A DNA stretch of 64,000 bases from Acidobacteriota bacterium (GCA_016213775.1 JACQZR010000309.1:62001-126000), one strand, 5' to 3'; counted from the stretch's first letter, positions 6,816-16,168 are shown. Made by a program: numbers and translations. The notes: a model not told the origin generated them from the letters alone.

Positions 6816-9800
6816 ATGACCCGCCACTGGACGTCCATACTTATTACCGGCAAGTCACCGATCTCGACATCGGCGGGATTGCACGGGAACTGCTTGGCGG
6901 CCGGGTCACCCAGGAATCGCGGCAGAGGCTCTTCTGCGACTGCCCGAACCATTCCAGCCAGTCGCATCGGTCGCTCCACGTCTCGCTCGAAGAACAGTGC
7001 TGGCGTTGCTGGGGCTGCGGGCTCGGCGGCGATGTCCTGCAGCTTGTCGAGTTCGTCCATCATGGCGTCGTAACGTGCGGACAGACCGGCAGCATGCCGG
7101 AGTCCCACCGCCGGGCGCGGGATTTCCTGGCTGCGCGAGTTGGGCTCCCGCCACTGTCGAAACTCGGATCCGGCAATCCGCAGAAGGCCGAAGAAGCATA
7201 CCAGCACACATTCCGTGTTCGCGAGACGCTGACCGCCGTGGCCAGCGCATATCATGAGCGGCTCATCGCGAACGTCGAAGTCCTCTCTTGGTTTCGAACA
7301 AAGTATGGAATCAGCGACGAAACCGTTGCACGCCTGAAGATCGGCTTTGCCGATAACTCTGATCCCAGTGTGGCCCGAATGCTCATGGAGGGATCGGACG
7401 CATTCACCATGCGCGACCTGACCGCCACGTCTGCGTTCCGGCCGACAGCTCAGGATGGTCTGGTTCCGTTTTTTGATCAGCGGATCGTGTTCCCCTACTG
7501 GAGCCGTGGCCACGTCGTGTTCATGATTGGACGCCGGACTCCCTGGACGCCAGATCACGAATGGGAGAAGTCCAAGTACAAGAAGCTCGCCATCCGCAAT
7601 GACCGGAATAACGAACACGTCTCACCTTGCATCCGGAATGATGTTCTGTACAACGAGGACGTACTGCTCGCGCGCCCAGAGCGGGTGATCATAACCGAGG
7701 GCGTCACGGATTGCATTTCCCTGATGGAGCATGGATACCCGGTGGTGTCTCCGGTCACTGTGCAGATCCGCGAGGCCGATTGGGACCGGCTGTTGCCGAA
7801 GCTCGCCGGGGTGAAGACCGTCTTCATCTGCCAGGACAACGAGATCTCCGAGGCTGGCAGCCAGGGCGCGCTGAAGACTGCACGAATCCTGGCAGAGCAC
7901 GGTATTGCGACGCGAGTTGCTGCACTGCCGCTCGGCGAAAAACAGCAGACCGCGCGCGATAGACTGGTCCACCTGCCCGCCGGGAGTGCCGAAACTGAGG
8001 CACTTCGGGCCGACGCCAAGATCGATGTCAACGAGTTCTTCGCATCGGGCAAGACGGCAGCCGATTTCGAAGCGCTCCTCGCGGCGGCGCAGACTCCGCT
8101 GGAACTGGCGATCTCGAAGATCAACACAGATACCGCAGACGCGGATCTCAGCCGGTTACTCGAGCCGGTCCTCGCGGAGGTTCGCAGCCTCAACCCGATC
8201 GAACAGGACCGTCATCTCAGGCTCATCCAGGCACGCTGCGGAAAGGTCCGCATGCCGGTCGCGACGCTGCGAAAGCAGTTGAAGGTGCTCGAGATCATTC
8301 GTCCGAGGCGCAAGAGCGCGGCAGCGCTAAGTTCAGAGGACGCGGATCTGCCGTCGTCGCCCCTCCGAAGCATCCAGGTCAACAATCGCCAGTTGCGCGA
8401 CGTAATTGCCGATGCCTGGGCCGCTATTCACGCGATCAACGAACCTGGCGAGCCGGGCGCCAGAGACAAGCCTTTCCTCTTCCAGAAGGGCGGCGCGTTG
8501 GTGCGTATCGCTGGCACCGGCGCCCACGCGAAGATTGAGGCACTCGGCGATACCGCGATGTATGGAGTGCTGGCCCGGAGTGCGAACTGGCACAGAGTAA
8601 CCGAGGAAGCCGTCGTCGCTGCTCCACCGTCACGCGACAGTGCCCGCGACATGCTCGTGAACCCCGACCCATCACTGCCGCCGCTGGAATCCGTAGTCCG
8701 AACCCCGACCTTCGGAAAAAATGCCGAACTCATCACGACGCCTGGCTATCACTGCCGGGACGCGCTCTGGATGTTCGCCGATGAGTCGTTGAAGATTCCC
8801 GAGGTTCCCGCGAATCCGACAGGCGAGGAGATCGCGGGTGCAAGGGCACTGCTGGTGGATGAACTGCTCGTCGATTTCCCGTTCGTCAGGGATTCGGATC
8901 GTGCTCATGCCGTCGCGGCGATTCTTCTGCCGTTTCTTCAGCGCATCATCGACGGTCTTGCGCCCATACATTTGATCGAGGCGCCGACTCAGGGTTCCGG
9001 CAAAGGATTGCTGGCCAGCCTGATCAGTATCGTCTCGACTGGCGTGGCGCCCGAGGGCCGCACGGTACCGGAGGGTGAGGACGAGGTCCGAAAAATGATC
9101 ACGGCTGAACTGATTACCGGCCGGCCTATTATCCTCCTCGATAACCTCAGCGAAAAGCGGAAACTGGATTCGGCAGCACTGGCATCGGTTGTAACTCTGC
9201 CGTGGTGGACGGACCGGCTGCTGGGCGAGTCCACGATGCTCCACCTGCGGAATAACTCCCTTTGGCTGATGACCGGCAACAACCCGCGACTATCGGACGA
9301 GATGAGCCGCCGATGCATTCGGCTGCGCATTGACCCACGAATCGATATGCCGTGGCTAAGAGCCGGATTCAAACATCCGCTGATCGCGGAGTGGGCCGAG
9401 GAGAATCGCTCGGCGCTGGTGCATGCGGCACTGGTTTTTGTGCAAGCCTGGATCGCTGCCGGACAGCCGCTGCACTCCACCAGGCTGGGCTCGTTTGAAC
9501 GCTGGTCCGAAGTGATGGGCGGCGTGTTGGGGGTTGCGGGAGTTCCCGGCTTCCTCGGGAATTTGAATGAGCTCTACGAAGCCGCCGATACAGACGGCCA
9601 GATGTGGCGCGAGTTTACCGGCGCCTGGTGGGAGACATACGACGCCGAACAGAAGAAGGTAGGCGACCTGAATCAGTTCTGCGAAGAGCGCGATTTGATG
9701 TCCACTGTGCGCGGTGAAGGCTCGGCGCGCTCGCAACAGACGCGGCTCGGCAAGGCCCTCGGCGTCAAGCGGGATCGGGTATTCAACGGACTCGCCATCA

Positions 9801-10294
9801 AGCGGATTACCCAGGGAGAAAAGAAGCACGGCGTCCTTTACGCGCTTGAGCCAAGCAACGGCGCCAACCGCCCGGACGGTCCGTCGCGCCGCGACCCGGA
9901 TCTCTTCGACCTGCTGGAGGGGAACGTCGGCGATCATGAGGGGAACCTCGCCGTCCAACGTTCCCCTTTGCTCGACCCAATAGATCCAATCACTTCCGGA
10001 GATTTGGGGAACGTGGGGAACGTGGGGAACCTTATTCCTTCTTCGCGCGAGGAGAAAGACACACACACGGTATACGCAGAGAGAGAAATCGTAACGGAGA
10101 AAGGCGGCGAAACCGGCCCAAACGTTCCCCACGTTCCCCTGGAGTCTGCAACCAAAACAAAAGACGCAGCTTATGTTTGGGGAACGTTTGAGCGCAACGT
10201 TCCCCCGATGTTCCCCAGAGGTTCCCCTGCTGACGGTCCCACAACGATCGACCTGGCTATCTTGCCGGATGGCGGCGACGACGAGCCTCCGTGA
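6806..10294 (+). CDS. Phage replication primase/helicase (CHC2 + TOPRIM + ATPase)
   Basis: A 1162-aa multidomain protein. Residues about 45-75 form a CHC2-type zinc finger (FCDCPNH... then CWRCWGCGLGGDV). A TOPRIM-like unit spans about 293-375 (RVIITEGVTDCISLMEHG and VFICQDNEISEAGSQ), as in DnaG-type primases. A C-terminal ATPase core at about 700-900 has IEAPTQGSGKGLLASL as P-loop and IILLDNL as Walker B. It would prime and possibly unwind phage DNA. The last 130 residues are low-complexity and disordered-looking (GNVGNVGNL, NVPHVPLE) and are coded by a dense cluster of GGGGAAC repeats that may be the origin. Confidence 0.85.
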   Translation: MSVNDPPLDVHTYYRQVTDLDIGGIARELLGGRVTQESRQRLFCDCPNHSSQSHRSLHVSLEEQCWRCWGCGLGGDVLQLVEFVHHGVVTCGQTGSMPESHRRARDFLAARVGLPPLSKLGSGNPQKAEEAYQHTFRVRETLTAVASAYHERLIANVEVLSWFRTKYGISDETVARLKIGFADNSDPSVARMLMEGSDAFTMRDLTATSAFRPTAQDGLVPFFDQRIVFPYWSRGHVVFMIGRRTPWTPDHEWEKSKYKKLAIRNDRNNEHVSPCIRNDVLYNEDVLLARPERVIITEGVTDCISLMEHGYPVVSPVTVQIREADWDRLLPKLAGVKTVFICQDNEISEAGSQGALKTARILAEHGIATRVAALPLGEKQQTARDRLVHLPAGSAETEALRADAKIDVNEFFASGKTAADFEALLAAAQTPLELAISKINTDTADADLSRLLEPVLAEVRSLNPIEQDRHLRLIQARCGKVRMPVATLRKQLKVLEIIRPRRKSAAALSSEDADLPSSPLRSIQVNNRQLRDVIADAWAAIHAINEPGEPGARDKPFLFQKGGALVRIAGTGAHAKIEALGDTAMYGVLARSANWHRVTEEAVVAAPPSRDSARDMLVNPDPSLPPLESVVRTPTFGKNAELITTPGYHCRDALWMFADESLKIPEVPANPTGEEIAGARALLVDELLVDFPFVRDSDRAHAVAAILLPFLQRIIDGLAPIHLIEAPTQGSGKGLLASLISIVSTGVAPEGRTVPEGEDEVRKMITAELITGRPIILLDNLSEKRKLDSAALASVVTLPWWTDRLLGESTMLHLRNNSLWLMTGNNPRLSDEMSRRCIRLRIDPRIDMPWLRAGFKHPLIAEWAEENRSALVHAALVFVQAWIAAGQPLHSTRLGSFERWSEVMGGVLGVAGVPGFLGNLNELYEAADTDGQMWREFTGAWWETYDAEQKKVGDLNQFCEERDLMSTVRGEGSARSQQTRLGKALGVKRDRVFNGLAIKRITQGEKKHGVLYALEPSNGANRPDGPSRRDPDLFDLLEGNVGDHEGNLAVQRSPLLDPIDPITSGDLGNVGNVGNLIPSSREEKDTHTVYAEREIVTEKGGETGPNVPHVPLESATKTKDAAYVWGTFERNVPPMFPRGSPADGPTTIDLAILPDGGDDEPP
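9919..10227. repeat. Cluster of twelve GGGGAAC motifs, candidate iterons/origin
   Basis: GGGGAAC (mostly GGGGAACGT) occurs forward at 9919, 9940, 10006, 10015, 10024 and 10179. It occurs reversed (GTTCCCC) within 9958-9966, 10122-10130, 10131-10139, 10197-10205, 10208-10216 and 10219-10227. The copies at 10006-10031 are head to tail with a 9-bp period, and so are 10122-10139 on the other strand. A purine-rich, lower-GC stretch with an ACACACAC run lies between. The two orientations encode different peptides (GNV against NVP), so protein repetition does not explain the pattern. Lambda likewise keeps origin iterons inside its replication gene. Confidence 0.55.
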
Positions 10295-10344
10295 CCCGGT
10301 CTTGCTCGATCCCGCGAGTCCATCTGTAAAACAGGAGAGCAACC

Positions 10345-11037
10345 ATGACTGCCGCACTGCCAGAGCAGTGTCCCATGTCCGCCGCAGCAGCGCCGGCTGT
10401 TGCGTTCGTGAGCACCTCTCTATTTGTCTGGTCAACTACTGAGCCGGAACGGTTCGCTCGTGATTTCCAGATCAACGATACGGTATACCGGCGGCTCGAT
10501 CCGGAGTACTACGCCTGGCTGCGGTCGCGCATGGCGATAGCCAAAGCCGCGGCGATGGCCGGGCGTCTCGATGCAGTCGCATTCGAAGAATTGCGCGTGC
10601 GGTTCAACGCCGTGCACGAATGCGCCATCGCCGTATTCGGTAAGGCACGTCTCGTTGATGCGGTCAGGACGGCAGATGTGGAGGCGTATGTGCAACCAGT
10701 GGCTGAGCCTTGGCGTCCGCACCGTCCGCAATCCGCGGTGTCGGCGGCCGTCAATGATGCGGGTGGCTTTGAACACCGCCTTTCCGAACACGCCATCTCC
10801 CTGGTGGACGCAATTCGCGATCGGGCATTGGCACTTGGCTGGACACACGGAGCGTTGTATCAAGCCCGGGGACGCCTCCGCTTTCCATTCGGCCAGGATT
10901 ACGGCCTTGTCTGTTTCATTCACGATAAGGACCGTCTTGGAGACGTCGCCGCCGATGCCATTGAAATTATCGGGCCGCCTCCGCGCGAGCAGCGCAGCCG
11001 GTTCTACAGGAGTCCGCCCGGCTCTCATCGGAAATAA
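10345..11037 (+). CDS. Hypothetical phage protein
   Basis: A 230-aa protein with CAGGAGAG Shine-Dalgarno seven bases before ATG 10345. It is soluble, with an alpha-helical N-terminal half (YYAWLRSRMAIAKAAAMAGRL) and a mixed C-terminal third (GRLRFPFGQDYGLVCFIHDKDRLGDVAADAIEIIGPPP). No motif or family is recognised. It is the next gene after the primase and still lies in the early cluster. Its end is followed by a 165-bp noncoding gap that carries an inverted repeat. Confidence 0.6.
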   Translation: MTAALPEQCPMSAAAAPAVAFVSTSLFVWSTTEPERFARDFQINDTVYRRLDPEYYAWLRSRMAIAKAAAMAGRLDAVAFEELRVRFNAVHECAIAVFGKARLVDAVRTADVEAYVQPVAEPWRPHRPQSAVSAAVNDAGGFEHRLSEHAISLVDAIRDRALALGWTHGALYQARGRLRFPFGQDYGLVCFIHDKDRLGDVAADAIEIIGPPPREQRSRFYRSPPGSHRK

Positions 11038-11047
11038 AAGTCGTTGG

Positions 11048-11094
11048 GGCCTCTACAAATCGGGATCGCGCGGGGTATATAACCAGTAGAGGCC
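11048..11094. repeat. Inverted repeat in early-gene gap
   Basis: GGCCTCTAC (11048-11056) and GTAGAGGCC (11086-11094) are perfect 9-bp arms around a 29-nt loop containing GTATATAAC. There is no following T-run, so this is not a standard terminator. It lies in the 11,038-11,202 gap, where I see no gene. It may be an operator, an RNA structure or part of a promoter. Confidence 0.4.
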
Positions 11095-11202
11095 GAGTTC
11101 GCCAGTCAGCGCAAAGCGCACCTTCCGAAGAATCCTCCAAACATAAATCGTACCGGCGGGCCGGGCGCAAAAATAGTCCGACATCCCTTCGTTACGAGTA
11201 GT

Positions 11203-11565
11203 GTGCCCAAGAACATCATGAGAATCCCCGTGTTTGCAGGTCCCCGAATCATCGACATGTGCGACCAGATCACCGTGCGACGCTACTTTGGCGCGGCCAA
11301 TGCGGAGCTGGTCCGAAAGCGCAAGACAGGACAGATCGTCCAGGTCAATCTAATCCAACACGGTGACGATTCGCTGCTGAAGTCACTGCATGACAGTGCG
11401 CGCCCCACGTATGAGGAACACGTTGGCCCACGGCCGCTCGTAACGCTGAAACGTCTCGATCCGGAAACAGGCCAACTGGTCCGTTGGTCAGACCGCGATC
11501 ACTTCAATCCGCGCCGGTTCAATCCGGACGTGATGCACGCGCCCGCAATAGCGGCTCGGGATTAG
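11203..11565 (+). CDS. Hypothetical phage protein
   Basis: A 120-aa ORF from GTG 11203; ATG 11218 (MRIPVFAG) is an alternative start. The protein is basic and mixed in structure, with ITVRRYFGAANAELVRKRKTGQIVQVNLIQHGDDSLLKSLH in the centre and a C-terminus rich in Arg, Asn and Pro. No family is recognised. It is followed 3 bp later by another unknown gene, so the two probably form a pair. The reading frame is open throughout and agrees with the surrounding rightward operon. Confidence 0.5.
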   Translation: MPKNIMRIPVFAGPRIIDMCDQITVRRYFGAANAELVRKRKTGQIVQVNLIQHGDDSLLKSLHDSARPTYEEHVGPRPLVTLKRLDPETGQLVRWSDRDHFNPRRFNPDVMHAPAIAARD

Positions 11566-11568
11566 CTG

Positions 11569-12027
11569 ATGCCAAAGCTCAAGAGGGACATGGTGATCGA
11601 CCATGGGCTTCAGCGGGCGCTCGACCTCGCCGTCGTGAAGCAGGCAATTCGCGATCTCTGGTTGCGCACTGATGGCTATCGAATGCGGCGCAAGGAACAG
11701 CGGGAATGCAACGATCTGATGCTCTACGCAGCAGCGTGGTTTTTCGTGGCGCCGGAATCGCCGGACGCCTTCAGCTTTCGCCAGATCTGTGACCGCTCGC
11801 GGATTGACCCGGTTAAGGCTGCCATCGCCGTGTTCGCTGGATTGCCCGACGAACGCCGGCGCGAGATCTGGCAAGCATTGAGAAACTACCGAAAACGGCT
11901 GCTGCCGTTGAGTTGGCAGGCGTGCGGCCCGGCCAAGGTGCCGGACCGGCATCCTAAGGGGCGGAGGTACCTCAGTCACCCGCCACAGAAGACAGCTCGC
12001 CATGAGCGGATTGCCAAAGCTGCGTAG
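11569..12027 (+). CDS. Hypothetical phage protein
   Basis: A 152-aa basic protein that starts only 3 bp after the previous stop. A short helical core (LMLYAAAWFFVAPESPDAFSF, FRQICDRSRIDPVKAAIAVFAG) is followed by a strongly basic tail (RKRLLP...RHPKGRRYLS). The helix pair could be a small DNA-binding fold, but I see no diagnostic motif. The downstream gap 12,028-12,211 holds no gene that I can support. Confidence 0.5.
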   Translation: MPKLKRDMVIDHGLQRALDLAVVKQAIRDLWLRTDGYRMRRKEQRECNDLMLYAAAWFFVAPESPDAFSFRQICDRSRIDPVKAAIAVFAGLPDERRREIWQALRNYRKRLLPLSWQACGPAKVPDRHPKGRRYLSHPPQKTARHERIAKAA

Positions 12028-12211
12028 CATTTATGGGTCCTTCCTGGGCCTCTCAGGCTCGGGTGTCCGGATGGCACAATTTCGCTACCGTCAGAACGAA
12101 AAAGAGGTTGTCGGTGGTCGGTCCGGTTGTCACCGCGTTGTGATGCGGCGTGCGTCGTTGCATGGACTTGCGCGCGATAACGCCTGACCACCCAGGTTGT
12201 CACTCGCCCCT

Positions 12212-13399
12212 ATGATCTTCGGCTCTGTCTGTTCCGGCATCGAGGCGGTGACCCTGGCCTGGGAGCCTCTTGGATTCCGGCCAGCGTGGTTCGCCGAGAT
12301 CGATCCGTTTTGTTCCGCCCTGCTGGCGCACCGCTTTCCGGGCATCGAGAACCGTGGAGACTTCACCGCCATCAGCGAGGACGCCGGTCCAATCGACGTT
12401 CTGGCCGGAGGGACTCCCTGTCAGTCCTTCTCCATCGCCGGAAGACGAGGCGGCCTGGATGACTCGCGTGGCAACCTGGCCCTCGAATTTTGCCGGCTTG
12501 CTGGCTGCCTTCGGCCCCGTTGGATTGTCTGGGAAAACGTACCCGGAGTTCTGTCCTCGAACAAAGGACGGGACTTTGGCACGATCCTCGAGGCGTTGGC
12601 GAACGTCGGGTATGGTTGCGCCTGGCGGGTCCTGGACGCTCAGTTCTTCGGAGTGCCCCAGCGCCGCCGTCGCGTCTTCGTTGTCGGACATCTTGGAGAC
12701 TGGCGACGTGCCGCAGCGGTACTTCTTGAGCGCGAAGGCCTGCGCGGGAATCCTCCGGCGCGCCGCAAAGCGCAAGAAGAAGTTGCCGGTGCTCTTGGCG
12801 GCGGCTCTGGAGTGCGTGGCTGGTGTGACGACCTCGACCGCGCCGGAGCCTTCGTAGCGCACGCCCTGAACGGGAAGGGTGGCAGCGGGCGGATGGACGG
12901 TGAGAGCGAGACGTTCGTCGCGCATCCACTCAGCGGCGCGGGTTACGACGCCAGCGAGGATGGCACGGGTCGCGGCACTCCGCTGGTCGCGGCTTTCTCC
13001 GCGAAGGATCATGGCGCCGATGCCGGCGATCTTGCACCGACGCTCCGAGCAATGCCGCATGATCGCAGTCACGCGAACGGCGGAGGGCAGATTGCGGTGT
13101 GCGTGCAGGAGGGGCAGACGGGAGTCCGCGAGTACGACACGGCCGGCACGGTGCGCTCCGACGCTCCAGGGACGCAGCCGGGCGGTAGCCTCATTCGTCT
13201 TCGCATGGCTGTGCGCCGGTTGATGCCGCGTGAGTGCGAACGGCTCCAGGGACTTCCGGATGACTGGACGCTGATCCCGTACCGAGGTAAGCCCGCCGCC
13301 GATGGGCCGCGTTATCGCGCCATCGGCAACTCCATGGCTGTTCCGGTGATGACTCGGATCGGGAGACGAATGCAAATGGTAGAGGCAATCTGTGGCTGA
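12212..13399 (+). CDS. DNA cytosine-C5 methyltransferase (phage orphan)
   Basis: A 395-aa protein; the better start is ATG 12212 (MIFGSVCSGIEA), because TTG 12197 only adds five residues. All key m5C motifs are present: FGSVCSGIEA (I), GGTPCQSFS with the catalytic Cys (IV), WENVPGV (VI), PQRRRRVFVV (VIII) and RAIGNSMAVPV (X). The target-recognition region between VIII and IX is Gly/Ala-rich. It transfers methyl groups from SAM to cytosine C5. No cognate endonuclease is nearby, so it is an orphan enzyme, probably protecting phage DNA from host restriction. Its stop overlaps the next start. Confidence 0.92.
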   Translation: MIFGSVCSGIEAVTLAWEPLGFRPAWFAEIDPFCSALLAHRFPGIENRGDFTAISEDAGPIDVLAGGTPCQSFSIAGRRGGLDDSRGNLALEFCRLAGCLRPRWIVWENVPGVLSSNKGRDFGTILEALANVGYGCAWRVLDAQFFGVPQRRRRVFVVGHLGDWRRAAAVLLEREGLRGNPPARRKAQEEVAGALGGGSGVRGWCDDLDRAGAFVAHALNGKGGSGRMDGESETFVAHPLSGAGYDASEDGTGRGTPLVAAFSAKDHGADAGDLAPTLRAMPHDRSHANGGGQIAVCVQEGQTGVREYDTAGTVRSDAPGTQPGGSLIRLRMAVRRLMPRECERLQGLPDDWTLIPYRGKPAADGPRYRAIGNSMAVPVMTRIGRRMQMVEAICG

Positions 13400-13754
13400 C
13401 TCGGCTTCGTTGCAGGCACGCTCGTTTGGAAAGATCGCCGTGCCGGTTCCGGGCACACCCGTCCGTCTGACGTCGGACTTGGCGCTCCGGGTGAACCGGC
13501 TGCGCTTCGCGCCCTTGATCGGCGAGGTCGGCCGAGTGTTCGTCGGCGTGGCCGGAATGAACAAGGCCAACGGCGCCGGAGTGGTCAAGGAGTTCTGGCC
13601 CACTGGCGCGGGCGGTGGTGTTGCTGATGACCTGATGATCGAATCCCGCGACGGCGATCTGCTCCGGCCCGCGGATTACTACATCGATGCCAACACGGCG
13701 GGCGAGGGATTGATCGTTGCCTACTGGATCTGGGTCTCGTCCTTCAACAGTTGA
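13392..13754 (+). CDS. Hypothetical phage protein
   Basis: A 120-aa beta-rich ORF that starts at GTG 13392, overlapping the methyltransferase stop by 8 bp. The composition (FGKIAVPVPGTPVRLTSDLA, IGEVGRVFVGVAGMNKANG, LIVAYWIWVSS) suggests a compact beta-barrel or beta-sandwich, such as a small structural or decoration-like protein. Similar short proteins occur in phage structural clusters, but I do not recognise this one. It sits between two methyltransferase genes, tightly spaced in the same operon. Confidence 0.55.
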   Translation: MADSASLQARSFGKIAVPVPGTPVRLTSDLALRVNRLRFAPLIGEVGRVFVGVAGMNKANGAGVVKEFWPTGAGGGVADDLMIESRDGDLLRPADYYIDANTAGEGLIVAYWIWVSSFNS

Positions 13755-13767
13755 TCGCGCGCCTGCC

Positions 13768-15228
13768 ATGGCGAAGAGGATCGAACTGTGGCCAGTGGAG
13801 CGACTCATCCCTTACGCGCGGAACGCTCGGACGCACTCCGAGGAGCAGGTGGCTCAGATCGCCGCGTCGATTGTGGAGTTCGGTTTCACGAATCCGCTCC
13901 TGGTGGATTCGGACGCAGGGATCGTGGCCGGTCACGGCCGCCTGCTTGCCGCGCGCAAGTTGGGACTGGTTGAAGTGCCGGTGATCGTGCTCGATCACCT
14001 GAATGAAATCCAGCGGCGCGCTTACGTGCTTGCCGACAATCGCCTGGCTCTGAACGCGGGATGGAATGACGACGCGCTGGCGACGGAACTCGCTGCGATT
14101 GAAGCCGAAGGCTTTGACCTTGCCGTCATTGGCTTCACCGACCAGGAGTTGGAGGGCTTGCTGGCGGAGGACGCGCCTGCGAGTGCGGAGCCACCCGTAG
14201 AGGAAGAGATCCCGGCTGCACCCGCCGTCGCAGTCACGCAACCGGGCGACCTTTGGCTGATTGGTCTACATCGGCTGATCTGCGGAGATTGTCGCGATCG
14301 CGCTGTTGTCGATCGTCTCCTCGACGGAGCGCGGGCGAATATCGTCTTCACTTCGCCGCCGTATGCGACGCAGCGCGAGTATGATCCGTCGAGCGGTTTC
14401 GTGCCCGTGCCGCCGGAAGAGTACTCGGAATGGTTCCGAGACGTTGCCGCGAACATACAGGCGGTGCTTGCTGAGGGCGGCTCTTACTTCCTCAACATCA
14501 AGGAGCACGCCGAGGCGGGCGAGCGCAATCTCTACGTGAAGGATCTCGTCATCGCGCACAAGCGGCAGTGGGGTTGGCGGTTTGTCGATGAGTTTTGCTG
14601 GCGCAAGACCGACAATGGCGTGCCTGGTGGATGGGGAAACCGGTTCAAGAATGCCTGGGAGCCGATCGTTCACTTTTGCCGGCAGCCCCAGATTAAATTC
14701 CGGCCCGAGGCCGTAAGCCACGCCTCGGACGATGTGTTCGATTACTCGCCCGACAATCCGAAGTCGACGAGTGGGAGTGGGTTGCTCGGAAGCGGCCCGC
14801 GTCCCCGGCATGAAGGAATGGCGCGGCCGAGCAACGTGATCGAGGTCCGCACGGAGAGCAATCAGGGATCGCACTCGGCTCCATTCCCTCGGGCGCTGGT
14901 CGAGTTCTTCATCAAGGCGTTCTCCGATGCGGGCGATATCGTGTTCGATCCGTTCCTCGGAAGCGGAACGACGATGGCCGCGGCGCAGGTACTTGACCGC
15001 GCCGGTTATGGCATCGAGATCAGTCCGGCCTATTGCGACGTGATCCTGCGCCGGATCGAGCACCTGACCGGCACAGAGCCGGTGCTCGCGACTGGAGAGA
15101 CGTTCAACGACATTGCCGCGCAGCGCGGTTCCACTGCTGCCGGTGATCTACGGCTTCGTGATGCGAAGTCGATCCGCCGAAAACTGAACGGCATGCCTTG
15201 TTACGCACCGAAAGGTGCCGTCCGGTAG
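13768..15228 (+). CDS. ParB-domain/DNA methyltransferase fusion (SPPY type)
   Basis: A 486-aa protein from ATG 13768. Residues 1-120 are a ParB/Srx-like domain (ELWPVERLIPYARNARTHSE, GIVAGHGRLLAARKLG, VLADNRLALNAGW). The rest is a class-beta amino-methyltransferase with TSPPYATQREY as motif IV first and DPFLGSGTTMAAAQ as SAM motif I later. SPPY fits N4-cytosine or N6-adenine methylation. This fusion is common in phages and mobile elements. No restriction endonuclease accompanies it. A related fusion with DPPY lies at 16165-17424. Confidence 0.9.
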   Translation: MAKRIELWPVERLIPYARNARTHSEEQVAQIAASIVEFGFTNPLLVDSDAGIVAGHGRLLAARKLGLVEVPVIVLDHLNEIQRRAYVLADNRLALNAGWNDDALATELAAIEAEGFDLAVIGFTDQELEGLLAEDAPASAEPPVEEEIPAAPAVAVTQPGDLWLIGLHRLICGDCRDRAVVDRLLDGARANIVFTSPPYATQREYDPSSGFVPVPPEEYSEWFRDVAANIQAVLAEGGSYFLNIKEHAEAGERNLYVKDLVIAHKRQWGWRFVDEFCWRKTDNGVPGGWGNRFKNAWEPIVHFCRQPQIKFRPEAVSHASDDVFDYSPDNPKSTSGSGLLGSGPRPRHEGMARPSNVIEVRTESNQGSHSAPFPRALVEFFIKAFSDAGDIVFDPFLGSGTTMAAAQVLDRAGYGIEISPAYCDVILRRIEHLTGTEPVLATGETFNDIAAQRGSTAAGDLRLRDAKSIRRKLNGMPCYAPKGAVR

Positions 15229-15268
15229 CGGCAAACACTCAACCCAACTGACAAGGAGACAAACAAGT

Positions 15269-15823
15269 ATGCCCGAAGTAGCTACTCCGAACCAGGGCGA
15301 ACGCGAGTTCGAGACTGGTTCGGACGAATCTTTCAAGAACGTGAACGCCACCGGCGGCGCCACCCACAACGAGAACCAGCGGGTGACGTACGCCAACATC
15401 AAGCGCACCTACGACGTCTACCAGGACCTGGACATCCAGGCCGCGCGCCAGGCGTTGACCGAACAGACGCGGCTGAACCAGATCGCGTCGCAGGCCCTGC
15501 AGAACGCCGTCGAAACGGCCAACATGGTCGGAAAGCGGAGCATCGAACTCAACAATCTGGCTCACGATTCCTTCTGGAATCCCGTGGCCAGCGGCGCCGG
15601 TATGAACCTGACCGCAGGCGCCGTTCCCGCCAACCGCGCTACCGACGTGAGCGCCGCCGGCGTGGGCGTCGATGCCCAGGCAGTCGCCGCCGCGGTTGCC
15701 AAGCAGGTGGACGCCACCATCACTCCGGTGCTGGCCACGCTCCAGCAGATCGTTCAAGCGCTGGCCACCGCTACTACGTCGATCGCCAACGTCGTCAACC
15801 AGTCGCAGCCGAAGACGGCGTAG
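15269..15823 (+). CDS. Hypothetical phage protein, helical
   Basis: A 184-aa protein; ATG 15269 has AAGGAGA ten bases upstream, so the longer frame upstream is not used. The N-terminus is polar. The middle is a long amphipathic helix (KRTYDVYQDLDIQAARQALT, QIASQALQNAVETANMVGKR). The C-terminus is Ala/Val-rich and helical (AQAVAAAVAKQVDATITPVL). It looks like a coiled-coil structural or scaffold-type protein, but no family is recognised. It lies between the two ParB-methyltransferase genes with no obvious link to methylation. Confidence 0.6.
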   Translation: MPEVATPNQGEREFETGSDESFKNVNATGGATHNENQRVTYANIKRTYDVYQDLDIQAARQALTEQTRLNQIASQALQNAVETANMVGKRSIELNNLAHDSFWNPVASGAGMNLTAGAVPANRATDVSAAGVGVDAQAVAAAVAKQVDATITPVLATLQQIVQALATATTSIANVVNQSQPKTA

Positions 15824-15877
15824 CCCCTTCTTCCCTGACCGGGGCGGCAGCAGTTGTGGGCCGCCCCGTAACTTTCC

Positions 15878-16168
15878 ATGGACACCAAACCGATGAACAC
15901 GCTCATCACCGCATTAAAGCTCCTACCGCTCGTATTGGCTGCCGTCAAAGCCGTTGAAGACGCCATTCCGCTGCCGGGCCAGGGGAAACAGAAACTCGAT
16001 CTCGTTCTCGACGTGATCAAATCCGCTTACGAAGCAAGCACCAGCCTCTCGAAGGAATTCTCGCTGGAGAAGCTGATCACTCTCGTCGTGCCGATGATCA
16101 ATCAGATTGTGGCGTTGCATAACGCGCTCGGTCTGTTCCAGAAATCCGCTCAACCTAACAACGCATGA
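15878..16168 (+). CDS. Small hydrophobic phage protein
   Basis: A 96-aa protein with a hydrophobic N-terminal helix (LITALKLLPLVLAAVKAVED) and a second hydrophobic helix (LEKLITLVVPMINQIVALHN). Two such helices and the small size would suit a membrane or holin-like protein, but the helices are amphipathic enough to be soluble. In-frame ATGs at 15878 and 15893 are both possible. Its stop overlaps the ATG of the next gene. Function unknown. Confidence 0.5.
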   Translation: MDTKPMNTLITALKLLPLVLAAVKAVEDAIPLPGQGKQKLDLVLDVIKSAYEASTSLSKEFSLEKLITLVVPMINQIVALHNALGLFQKSAQPNNA

